A stretch of 10,857 nt of DNA from an uncultured Ruminococcus sp. (GTDB lineage Bacteria; Bacillota; Clostridia; Oscillospirales; Ruminococcaceae), in contig CAMAIG010000020.1 in the NCBI GenBank assembly GCA_945835085.1, positions 1 through 10,857 on the forward strand, given 5' to 3'. A program made the position numbers and the translations under genes. Numbering within the stretch: position 1 is the first letter of the stretch; each line of letters starts with the position of its first letter. Under the pieces are notes generated by a model. That model saw only the letters and a program-made list of their open reading frames with translations. It made no database searches and was not told where the DNA came from. Shown in pieces: positions 1-6,525 of the stretch.

Positions 1-7
1 TCCTCCT
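1..7 (-). promoter_or_regulatory. Ribosome binding site of the next downstream gene (gene cut off)
   Basis: On the minus strand these bases read AGGAGGA, a near-perfect Shine-Dalgarno sequence, preceded by an A-rich stretch just after the fibre stop codon. The spacing implies that another minus-strand gene begins a few bases beyond the left edge. In siphophages the genes after the tail fibre are often accessory tail, holin or endolysin genes, but nothing of this one is visible. Confidence 0.7.
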
Positions 8-15
8 TTTAATTT

Positions 16-1092
16 TTAATTAATTGAACCATCAGGGCGGGGAATTAGCGAAAAACAATTTTGAAAACAATTTGTGCCAAAAATGCAATTTTCTGAAAAT
101 ACTGCTTTTTCAATACCAAAATCGCCTATAAATCCATTGTTGCCAATGGACGCGCAAAGTGGTGCTGTTACTTCTTTTGTAATAGGGCAATATGCTACGC
201 CACTTCCACCTATAGATGTACATTTAGGCAAATCCAGCTTTGAAAAATAGCTGTAATACAAACCGCTATTCGCTATTTCGGTGACCTCGGAAAAATCAAA
301 TTTTTTTAGATTGTAACAATAGACAAACGTCTGACTTGGTATGATTGTAGGCGGAATTGCAATTTCTACTTTTCGCAAAACATAACAATTATGAAAACCG
401 TGATCTCGTGGTAATCCGCCTTTTCCACCAAGTTTTACATAATGCAGGCGGGATTGACGATAAAATGCTCGTTGTGTATGATCTGTGCCTCCGCTGATAC
501 TATCATTATTGACAACGATTTCTCTACCGAGTTTGGCAATTAAAACCTTTGACTCGGGGTTCCCAGTTGGTGTAATCCGTTGTAAAAAACAGCTACCCGC
601 TGAGGCTACGATCTTCACGATATACTGACCGATAGCAGTATAAGTATGTATAGTATCACTTTGTGACCATGATGTACCACCGTTTTCAGACCCAAGCCAT
701 GACTGTATTGTTCCGTCGCCCCAATCAATAGTTAACGAATCATAGCCGGTACCGGCGTCAACAGGGCGAGATAGTGCAAATCCTAAATTGGTGCTTGAAA
801 CATCTACTATATCTACCAACAGATAAATTTCATAGTCGCCCGGTTCCGGCACTGGCAGCCAATCTTCCGGCGGCGTCCAATCCTCGTCACCTCCTCCCGA
901 ACCGGATTGAAAAAGCTCATTTATCGCCCCGGCAAGATCCTGCGCTTTGGTAAGCAGGGGAGTGTCCGGGGAAAGTATGACCTTAGGAGCATTAAGGCGT
1001 ATTACGTCCTGACCGGAAACCTCAGCGCCTATATCTCCGGTATCTTCGTCTGTATATCCATCAAAATAGCCGGATTCCTTTTTGGTTTTCAA
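16..1092 (-). CDS. Tail fibre / receptor-binding protein with PKD domain and BspA-like leucine-rich repeats
   Basis: This 358-residue protein is the last complete gene of the tail module, where receptor-binding fibres usually lie. Residues 1-62 look like a virion-anchoring N-terminus, ending in TKAQDLAGAINELF. A Gly/Ser/Asp linker and a Trp/Pro-rich stretch (66-87) follow. Residues about 88-163 resemble a PKD (Ig-like) domain: DWGDGT at 123-128 and HTYTAIGQYIVKI at 149-161 match the family's WGDG...HxYxxxGxYxV pattern. Residues about 230-350 carry degenerate BspA/LRR_5-type repeats (FHNCYVLRKVEI, FVYCYNLKKFDF, FQNCFSL). BspA-like repeats are known from surface proteins that bind host ligands, so cell-surface recognition is inferred. 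The start is TTG, chosen because GGAGGG lies six bases upstream and there is no nearby in-frame ATG. The gene follows the hub gene by 14 bases. About the last three quarters is clearly more AT-rich than its neighbours, suggesting transfer. An adhesin-like tail-tip accessory is the alternative. Confidence 0.75.
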   Translation of the reverse strand: MKTKKESGYFDGYTDEDTGDIGAEVSGQDVIRLNAPKVILSPDTPLLTKAQDLAGAINELFQSGSGGGDEDWTPPEDWLPVPEPGDYEIYLLVDIVDVSSTNLGFALSRPVDAGTGYDSLTIDWGDGTIQSWLGSENGGTSWSQSDTIHTYTAIGQYIVKIVASAGSCFLQRITPTGNPESKVLIAKLGREIVVNNDSISGGTDHTQRAFYRQSRLHYVKLGGKGGLPRDHGFHNCYVLRKVEIAIPPTIIPSQTFVYCYNLKKFDFSEVTEIANSGLYYSYFSKLDLPKCTSIGGSGVAYCPITKEVTAPLCASIGNNGFIGDFGIEKAVFSENCIFGTNCFQNCFSLIPRPDGSIN

Positions 1093-1098
1093 TTATAT

Positions 1099-1104
1099 CC
1101 CTCC
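1099..1104 (-). promoter_or_regulatory. Ribosome binding site that fixes the TTG start of the fibre gene
   Basis: The minus strand reads GGAGGG, then six bases, then TTG at 1092-1090. This spacing is good for initiation and supports the non-ATG start. Confidence 0.7.
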
Positions 1105-1106
1105 GA

Positions 1107-2027
1107 TCATGCATTATGATTAACAAAAACCGTTACCTTTTCGCCCTTGCTTTGCTTTTTATCAAGCCGGCGATCCATTTCGGATTTATATGCCCATTCA
1201 TCCTCGGTGATCGTATTCCTGCCGACCGAGCCGAAAATTCCCGAAGCGCACGGCTTTATAGTAATACTATTGCAAAGGTAATAGCCTTCCGGCTGATGTT
1301 CTCCGATGAAATCAAACTCTGTGCCTACGGGTACATATCCGGGGAGCAGACACATAGTGCATTTCCACATAACGTACTTATAGCCGTCAAAGCGTCCATA
1401 CGCTGCACCTGCCGCTTCTTCCGATGCGTAATCGGTGTCTATGGTAAGACATTGTTCAGCTCCGCCGCCGCTTATGTATGTTTCGCTGCCATCGGACATT
1501 ATTACGGATCTGTATTCGACAAGCCCACATCGCAGCGGAGCAGCGTAAGAATTCACATTTGTTATTGCGTATGATATTTCCGGTTTTTGAAAAAGCAGAT
1601 TATTTTCCATGCCGATACGCCAATATCCGCACCATGCTTTGGACAGATCTTCGAGTATCTCCCGTCCGGAGCGTCCATGTATTTTATCACGGCTAAGGTA
1701 CGGTGTAAGGTATGCCCCGTCAATAGGTACAGCTTCGCTGAATCCGCATTTGCCTGCTATGTACAAGAGTGCTTCGGAGAGCTTGACAAGGCCGTTATCA
1801 TCATAACCCAGAGAATCATCATTAATAACGGTGTCCGCTTTGACCATTCCGTCAACACAGCTGAAGGTGCAGGTGTTGTTGTCGTTGACAGTTCTTGAAG
1901 ATACATAGTACGCAGGAAAAGAAAATTCGCTTGCACCGCCTGTTCCCTTTAGGATCACTTCTGCCCTTTTTGGGATCGATTCCGCATAGCTTGCCGGGAA
2001 TACAGTTACGCTTAACGTTCCTGTCAT
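1107..2027 (-). CDS. Baseplate hub / tail-associated (Tal-like) protein; true N-terminus uncertain
   Basis: From its first ATG this product has 306 residues. It lies after the Dit-like gene and before the fibre, the usual place of the hub or Tal protein at the tail tip. Visible features fit the hub-domain family of Firmicutes tail proteins: a CVDGMVKADTVIND stretch, a helix containing IAGKCGF, and RSGREILEDLSKAWCGYWRI followed by NNLLFQKPEI, which resembles the family pattern 'R-x-ILE-x-IA...G-x-L-x-F'. It ends with a basic segment (MDRRLDKKQSKGEK). No lysozyme or peptidase motif is seen, so enzymatic activity is not claimed. The reading frame stays open and protein-like upstream to about 2118, including LTIGGVPIKYFGDVTVSEQL, yet no ATG, GTG or TTG lies in frame there and 2027 has only a poorly spaced GGAG. 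The natural protein is therefore probably about 336 residues, with a disrupted or unusual start. Confidence 0.7.
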   Translation of the reverse strand: MTGTLSVTVFPASYAESIPKRAEVILKGTGGASEFSFPAYYVSSRTVNDNNTCTFSCVDGMVKADTVINDDSLGYDDNGLVKLSEALLYIAGKCGFSEAVPIDGAYLTPYLSRDKIHGRSGREILEDLSKAWCGYWRIGMENNLLFQKPEISYAITNVNSYAAPLRCGLVEYRSVIMSDGSETYISGGGAEQCLTIDTDYASEEAAGAAYGRFDGYKYVMWKCTMCLLPGYVPVGTEFDFIGEHQPEGYYLCNSITIKPCASGIFGSVGRNTITEDEWAYKSEMDRRLDKKQSKGEKVTVFVNHNA

Positions 2028-2118
2028 TACTCCGGAAATTCCTATGCCGTCAAGCTGCTCGCTTACGGTTACATCTCCGAAATATTTTATCGGAACGCCG
2101 CCAATGGTAAGCGACCAT
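2028..2118 (-). other. Probable N-terminal coding extension of the hub gene, out of frame with its apparent start codon
   Basis: The hub frame continues upstream of 2027 as SLTIGGVPIKYFGDV followed by TVSEQLDGIGISGV, which reads like a structured tail-protein N-terminus and echoes the INLIIGGVDFSEW start of the Dit-like protein. An ATG at 2118-2116 overlaps the Dit stop (TGAATG), but it is one base out of frame and as written gives only a 22-residue peptide. Removing a single G (ATGG-TCG to ATG-TCG) would give M-SLTIGGVPIKYF in frame with the hub. The alternative is a +1 shift at the CTT-TGA end of the Dit gene. Confidence 0.55.
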
Positions 2119-2520
2119 TCAAAGAGAGCCCGACACCGCCGTAACAGCTGATGTCAGGCTTATTTTCATATTCCACAGATCGCCGTCATCCGTTTCTGCG
2201 GCTATGCTTCCGCCTATCTCTTCCGGACGCTCAAACGAAGCCGTTGTTGTGCCGTCTTCCGAATCACTCAATAGGTCGGTGAATTTAACGGGAATAACGT
2301 CGTGGTCAAGCGCCTTTGCAAGAGCAGACGCAGCAGTTTCAGGCAGTTCATTCAGATTTACCGACAATTCGTAACGGTAGCCGCTTCTGGGGGCATATTC
2401 CGCTCCGTCATAATTGGTGAATGAGTGGGGGACAATATCTCTGCGTATGCAGGAGTAGCTTTCAGCTTCCACCCACTCGGAAAAATCAACTCCGCCGATG
2501 ATAAGATTTATCGTACTCAT
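2119..2520 (-). CDS. Short distal-tail (Dit-like) protein
   Basis: This 133-residue protein lies directly between the tape measure and the hub gene, the standard position of the distal tail protein that joins tube and tip in Gram-positive siphophages. It starts INLIIGGVDFSEWVEAESY and is rich in predicted beta strands (YRYELSVNLNEL, LWNMKISLTSAV). It is much shorter than full-length Dit proteins such as SPP1 gp19.1 (about 250 residues), so it would represent only the ring-forming N-terminal half, without a carbohydrate-binding or galectin-like part. The ATG overlaps the tape-measure stop as ATGA, with GGGAGGAAG about 11 bases upstream. It ends CTT TGA, a sequence known from the prfB +1 frameshift. 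The assignment rests mainly on position, size and the strand-rich pattern; 'tail protein of unknown role' is the fallback. Confidence 0.6.
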   Translation of the reverse strand: MSTINLIIGGVDFSEWVEAESYSCIRRDIVPHSFTNYDGAEYAPRSGYRYELSVNLNELPETAASALAKALDHDVIPVKFTDLLSDSEDGTTTASFERPEEIGGSIAAETDDGDLWNMKISLTSAVTAVSGSL

Positions 2521-5456
2521 TTTATAACGCTTCCTCCCGTTACTCTTGATTTATTGTTTGCGTAATTTATGACGTATTCTGCAATGATCTTGCCGTCAAG
2601 TGTGAGGTACAAAGGCTGATTCTTTGATTCGTCCGTTTTATCGGTCTTGCCGCTCTTGCTTTCACTTGCGGTCTGTGATGTTTTCACGCCGCCGGAAACA
2701 GCAGCAGGCGCAGCTGAGCTTTCAGTCTCCACAGTAGTTTTTATAACAGCCGCAGCGTCTGCATTCTCTAAAAGTTTGCTTACGGCGGCGTAAATATCCG
2801 AGCTGCGGTCGTTCAGCTCCTTGGTGAAAGCATCAACGTAATCATCGGCATTGCTTACGGCAGCCGATGCGCTGTCTATGCTGTCACCAACGCTGTCAAA
2901 AATACCGTCAAAATAGTCTGTAATGTCGCTTATGACTGTTTCCTTGGACGTATCAAGACCTTCAACAAAGCCTGCGGCAGATTCAAGCCCGATCCCCTTT
3001 ATTTCTTCGGGAAGTCCGCCGAACAGCTTTCTTACATCGGATACGAAATCATCATTTACTTTCTGAAGCTCACCGCTGTAAAGCTCCTGCGAACGGTCGT
3101 CAATAAGTTTGGAAACCTCATTGTAGGTATCATTTATCTCGTTAAATTCCTTATCGCCCATAGCAAGGAGATTCTTGCTGTACACAAGACCGTCCTTCAT
3201 ATCCATGTTCATTATCTCATTAAGCAGATCTGTGTTAAGGTTACGGTCTTTCAGCTTCTGAATAGATTTCGTAAATTCATCTACCTGCTTTTTGTATTCC
3301 TTGATGTTGGATATGGAATAAATTATCTTGTCGTCGGTTTCTTCCTTTTGGAAGATGTCAAGACCGGATTTAAGACGGCTTGCATATGATTCCTGCTGCT
3401 TTAAAATGTCGTTGTACTTTGACTGATAAGTCTTTGCAAGCTCGTTAAGAGATGATTTGAGTGCGGAAATTGATTCCTTCTGCGACTTCGTCAGCTGTTT
3501 AAGTGCTGCTTTATCTGCTTTTTCTTTGGCTTTGAGTGCCTCTTTGTCTGCCTCTTCCTGAGCTTTAAGAGCAGCTTTGTTCTGCTTTTCCCGGTAAGTA
3601 TTTATCTCATTGTAATACTTGTTATACGCCGAAAGACCCTTTGCATGATAGCTTTCAAGCAGCTCACCCAGCTTGGTGTAATACTCCTCTTCGGATATTT
3701 CACCGTATATCTGCTGCATATTAAGTTCTTCGTATGCAGCCTTGAATTCATCGGAGATCTTGTTTTCAAGCTCTGCATTTTTGGCGTTCAGCCTTGTAAG
3801 AGCGTCTGCTTCTTTTTCAGCCTGTCTGCCCTTTTGCTCATAATACCGAGCCATGGACGATGCATAGCTGTCTTCCGTCTGTTTGGGTTCTCTGCGTCCG
3901 CTGCTGCTGCCTCCGCCCATGCTGTGTCCGCCGCTTGAACCGCTTTTTGTGGATTCTCCATATGCGATTTCAGTAGCTAATTCAAAAACGTTCATCATTC
4001 CGGCAGTCATGAGTTCGCTGATCCTGTTACCTATTTCGGTCAGCCTTTCGGTACAGTTATCAACAGCGTCATTATATGCCGCAACACAGTCGTCGACCCA
4101 TTTGGTGGCTGTTTCTTCAAAATCAAAATTCTCCAGTCCGTCAGTAACGCTTTCCATCAGCCGGATAGGAAGATCAATAAATGCAGTAAGCGCACAATCA
4201 ACAAGTGCTTCACCCAGACTCCAAATAATTTTCGGCACAGCCTCTATCAGCTTCGGTATGGAATCAATAAGTCCGTCTGCAACCCCTATTATCAGCTTTT
4301 CCGCCGAATCAAGCAGCAGGTCAATATTGTCAAGAAGTCCCTGAGCAATTGCAAGAACAGCGCCCACAGCTGCCGGGATAAGCTCATCCGCACTTTCTCC
4401 AAGCCCGGAAGCCAGCTCTGATATGAGCTGTACCGCCGCATCAACAAGCAGCGAAGCGTTTTCAATCAGCGCGTTTGCAATAAGAATGACCGCATCCACA
4501 GCCGCAGGAATAAGCTCCGGCAGCATTTCCAGAATGGCGTTCAGCACTTGTGAAAACAGGTCTGCCGCCGTCTGTATTATGGTCGGCAGCATCGCCGCTA
4601 CTGCATCAAGCAGAGCATTTACGGCGGTCGGAAGTGCAGAAATTATATTTTCGATAACGGGTGTAACGTTGTCAACAACATTGTTAAAGGATTCTGCTAC
4701 ATTCTGACAAAGCTGCTCTATGTTTGCGTCCGCATCGCCCAGACCCGTCACCAGATTGCTTATTGAGCCCTTGAGAGTGTCAATAGAGCCTGTGATAGTG
4801 TGTTCAGCCTCCGCAGCAGTCGTTTCTGCAATATCCATGCTCTCCTGGATAACGTGTATAGCCGAAACAACGTCCGCATAGGAATCAATATCATATTCAA
4901 TGCCCGAAATAGCCTCTGCATCAGCAAGCAGACGCTCCATTTCTTCCTTGGTGCCGCCGTAGCCGAGCTTAAGGTTGTCGAGCATTGTATAGTTTTGCTT
5001 TGCAAAGCCCTGATACGCATTCTGTATTGATTCAATGTCCGTACCCATTTTGTTGGCGTTGTCGGACATATCCGTAACAGCCATATCCGCATATTCGGCG
5101 GCTTTTTGGGTATCACCGCCGAGGGAAGAAATGAGGCTTGCGGAGAAGCCGGTGACGGTTTTCATGTACTCGTTTGCTGACATACCTGCCGTCTTGTATG
5201 CGTTTGCGGCATACTGCTGCACCGTTTCGGAGGAATTCTTAAACAGAGTGTCAACGCCGCCCACAAGCTGCTCATAATCGGCGTATGAAGAAACGATTTC
5301 CTTGCCGAGCTTTACAGCTGCCGCACCTGCCGCAGCGATAGAAGCAGCCATAGCGGCACCTGTTGCCTTAGCCGCCGAGGTAAGACCCTTGAATTCACCT
5401 TTTAGCTGATCTGAATCCCCCGTGATCTTTACCCTTACTTCTCCGTCCTCAGCCAT
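2517..5456 (-). CDS. Tail tape measure protein
   Basis: This 979-residue protein sets tail length, is packed inside the tail tube, and is released during DNA ejection. It is by far the longest gene and sits directly after the chaperone pair. The N-terminus has an Ala-rich amphipathic segment (28-50) followed by the family-typical YEQLVGGVDTLF (61-72) and a conserved block to about 240 (SASLISSLGGD, YGGTKEEMERLL). Residues about 262-435 are strongly hydrophobic and include two tandem 44-residue repeats (314-357 and 358-401) beginning ELIPAAV. A Gly/Ser linker (502-520) leads to a charged helical region, including Lys/Ala/Glu-rich repeats at 627-653, probably coiled coil. The C-terminus LYLTLDGKIIAEYVINY (949-965) resembles tape-measure tails of related phages. 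The start is supported by GGAGGTGAT just upstream, and the gene overlaps the preceding one by 8 bases. By the lambda-based scale of about 0.15 nm per residue, the tail would be near 145 nm (inference). Confidence 0.95.
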   Translation of the reverse strand: MAEDGEVRVKITGDSDQLKGEFKGLTSAAKATGAAMAASIAAAGAAAVKLGKEIVSSYADYEQLVGGVDTLFKNSSETVQQYAANAYKTAGMSANEYMKTVTGFSASLISSLGGDTQKAAEYADMAVTDMSDNANKMGTDIESIQNAYQGFAKQNYTMLDNLKLGYGGTKEEMERLLADAEAISGIEYDIDSYADVVSAIHVIQESMDIAETTAAEAEHTITGSIDTLKGSISNLVTGLGDADANIEQLCQNVAESFNNVVDNVTPVIENIISALPTAVNALLDAVAAMLPTIIQTAADLFSQVLNAILEMLPELIPAAVDAVILIANALIENASLLVDAAVQLISELASGLGESADELIPAAVGAVLAIAQGLLDNIDLLLDSAEKLIIGVADGLIDSIPKLIEAVPKIIWSLGEALVDCALTAFIDLPIRLMESVTDGLENFDFEETATKWVDDCVAAYNDAVDNCTERLTEIGNRISELMTAGMMNVFELATEIAYGESTKSGSSGGHSMGGGSSSGRREPKQTEDSYASSMARYYEQKGRQAEKEADALTRLNAKNAELENKISDEFKAAYEELNMQQIYGEISEEEYYTKLGELLESYHAKGLSAYNKYYNEINTYREKQNKAALKAQEEADKEALKAKEKADKAALKQLTKSQKESISALKSSLNELAKTYQSKYNDILKQQESYASRLKSGLDIFQKEETDDKIIYSISNIKEYKKQVDEFTKSIQKLKDRNLNTDLLNEIMNMDMKDGLVYSKNLLAMGDKEFNEINDTYNEVSKLIDDRSQELYSGELQKVNDDFVSDVRKLFGGLPEEIKGIGLESAAGFVEGLDTSKETVISDITDYFDGIFDSVGDSIDSASAAVSNADDYVDAFTKELNDRSSDIYAAVSKLLENADAAAVIKTTVETESSAAPAAVSGGVKTSQTASESKSGKTDKTDESKNQPLYLTLDGKIIAEYVINYANNKSRVTGGSVIK

Positions 5457-6099
5457 TCACATCACCTCCATGCTTCGCAAGCCGCTGTACCTCAGCATAT
5501 CTCTGCTTAATGTGTTCACGGTATGCCGTGTTTCTGTCGGCGAGAGAAGCAAAACGCCGTATCTTGTGTTCCTTAAGCGCAAACAGCTCCTGCAGCTTTT
5601 TAATGCGAGCCTTTTCGTCCTTGTTTTTTATCTTTGAAACGTCCGTACAGCGGTATTGCATTATCTTTACGAACTCCGTTTCTTCGGTAAGCCCGAGGAA
5701 CAGACTGCGGAACGTCCACCAATGCAGTTCCGCCGTAAGCAGATCTATGCCGTACTGCTGCAGAAAAGCCGCATAAATATATTCGCTGTCATACGCAAGG
5801 TCGTAGCACCGCTTGCGCTTTTTACCCTCCGAGCCTCCGCTTTCCGCCTCCTTGCCGCAGCGAAAATACCACATAAGGCGGCTGACGATCTCCGAAGTGT
5901 GTGTGGAAACGTCAGGCTTGTCAATAAAAAGAGCCGATATTGTTTCCGAAAGGATACTTGAAAAAGTGTTTCTGTCGGAAATATCGGCTTCGTTTATTCG
6001 TATCTCAAAATCCGCCATAATGCGGAAGTCCGTGTTAATTCTGTACGGTTTTTCGCTTATGACAAGGAAACGGGGAGGCTCCTGCGTAAATACGCTCAT
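5449..6099 (-). CDS. Gp15-family phage tail assembly protein
   Basis: This 216-residue protein lies just before the tape measure, where siphophages encode the second tail-assembly chaperone component. It matches the Firmicutes phage Gp15 family (Pfam Phage_Gp15): FRIMADFEIRI near the N-terminus, YDSEYIYAAFLQQYGIDL at 103-120, LHWWTFRSLFLGL at 125-137, and IMQYRCTDVSKI at 146-157. A basic helix (161-182) and a Tyr/Arg-rich C-terminus follow. The known family is defined by sequence; the chaperone role is inferred from position and analogy with lambda GT. Its ATG overlaps the upstream stop as ATGA, so translation is probably coupled. It lies in the -1 frame of the upstream gene, just after a run of seven A residues, so a frameshift fusion is possible. 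AAAGG six to ten bases upstream can serve as its own binding site. Confidence 0.85.
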   Translation of the reverse strand: MSVFTQEPPRFLVISEKPYRINTDFRIMADFEIRINEADISDRNTFSSILSETISALFIDKPDVSTHTSEIVSRLMWYFRCGKEAESGGSEGKKRKRCYDLAYDSEYIYAAFLQQYGIDLLTAELHWWTFRSLFLGLTEETEFVKIMQYRCTDVSKIKNKDEKARIKKLQELFALKEHKIRRFASLADRNTAYREHIKQRYAEVQRLAKHGGDVNG

Positions 6100-6452
6100 T
6101 TTCTTTTCCTTTTTTTGTTGTAGTAGGGGTTGTTTTTAGGCGTTCTCTGCCTTGTAAACGCCGTGATGCCGTTGGAAATATAGGTCAGCAGGTCAATGTA
6201 GTCGTAAATGTTCTTTACTCTGCCTCTGAATATCCTTTCATCTGCACCTTCTCCGAGAAGCCTGTCGACAAACCCTGCGCATTTTTCACACAGAACTTCA
6301 ACGTCCTTTTCATCGGTTACGGCTTTTCCGCTTTCCGCAAGCTCCTGTCCGACCTCTTTAACTGCCTTCATAAGGTCGCTTGTGGCAGGAATATTGTATA
6401 TCTCTCCGCATATTTCAAGCCGTATATACTGATCTCTGAAATTAAAACCCAT
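6096..6452 (-). CDS. Tail assembly chaperone-like protein (first of the pair)
   Basis: This 118-residue protein occupies the slot between the major tail protein and the Gp15-family gene, equivalent to lambda gpG. It starts MGFNFRDQYIRLEICGEIYNIP, continues as a mostly helical domain (SDLMKAVKEVGQELAESG; DVEVLCEKCAGFVDRLLG; YIDLLTYISNGITAFT), and ends with NPYYNKKRKRK encoded by an A-rich stretch. It resembles the small DUF6673-type proteins found next to Gp15 genes in Clostridia phages, though I recognise this only from pattern and position. The start has GGGAGG about eight bases upstream and lies just after a strong hairpin. In many siphophages this gene and the next are made partly as a frameshift fusion; here the stop codon overlaps the next ATG. 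The chaperone function is inferred. Confidence 0.7.
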   Translation of the reverse strand: MGFNFRDQYIRLEICGEIYNIPATSDLMKAVKEVGQELAESGKAVTDEKDVEVLCEKCAGFVDRLLGEGADERIFRGRVKNIYDYIDLLTYISNGITAFTRQRTPKNNPYYNKKRKRK

Positions 6453-6469
6453 AGTAATTTCCTCCCATA

Positions 6470-6508
6470 AACAAAGCCGCCCCGAAGAGCATCTCGGAAC
6501 GGCTTGTT
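6470..6508 (-). terminator. Strong hairpin after the major tail protein gene, probable partial terminator
   Basis: On the minus strand, bases 6508-6493 pair with 6487-6470 to give about 16 base pairs with one bulged U and three G-U pairs, closing a loop of about six bases. The arms contain AACAAGCCG and CGGCTTTGTT. The trailing UUUGUUUAU is only a modest U-tract, so incomplete termination is likely. It sits 17 bases after the tail-protein stop and 18 bases before the chaperone start. A hairpin here could cap the abundant tail-tube message and lower expression of the assembly genes, or stabilise the mRNA 3' end. Confidence 0.65.
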
Positions 6509-6525
6509 ATCATATTTTATCGCGC

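Noticed and set aside
1116..1574. Open plus-strand frame with a hydrophobic start opposite the hub gene
   Set aside because: It lies entirely antisense to a well-supported tail gene, has no family-like motifs and no good ribosome binding site, so it is a shadow of the minus-strand codon pattern.
627..4600. A possible CRISPR-like or intergenic repeat array
   Set aside because: Repeated motifs in this stretch are within coding sequence (tape-measure helices and Lys/Ala/Glu repeats); no regular repeat-spacer pattern exists on either strand.
3883..4707. Long Ser/Ala-rich plus-strand frames opposite the tape measure
   Set aside because: Their Ser/Ala bias is what the antisense of the repetitive, Ala/Leu-rich tape measure produces; there are no start signals.
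4760..5116. Second minus-strand frame of 118 codons inside the tape measure
   Set aside because: It overlaps the conserved N-terminal part of the tape measure in another frame, is Arg/Leu-rich by frame artefact, and has no binding site.
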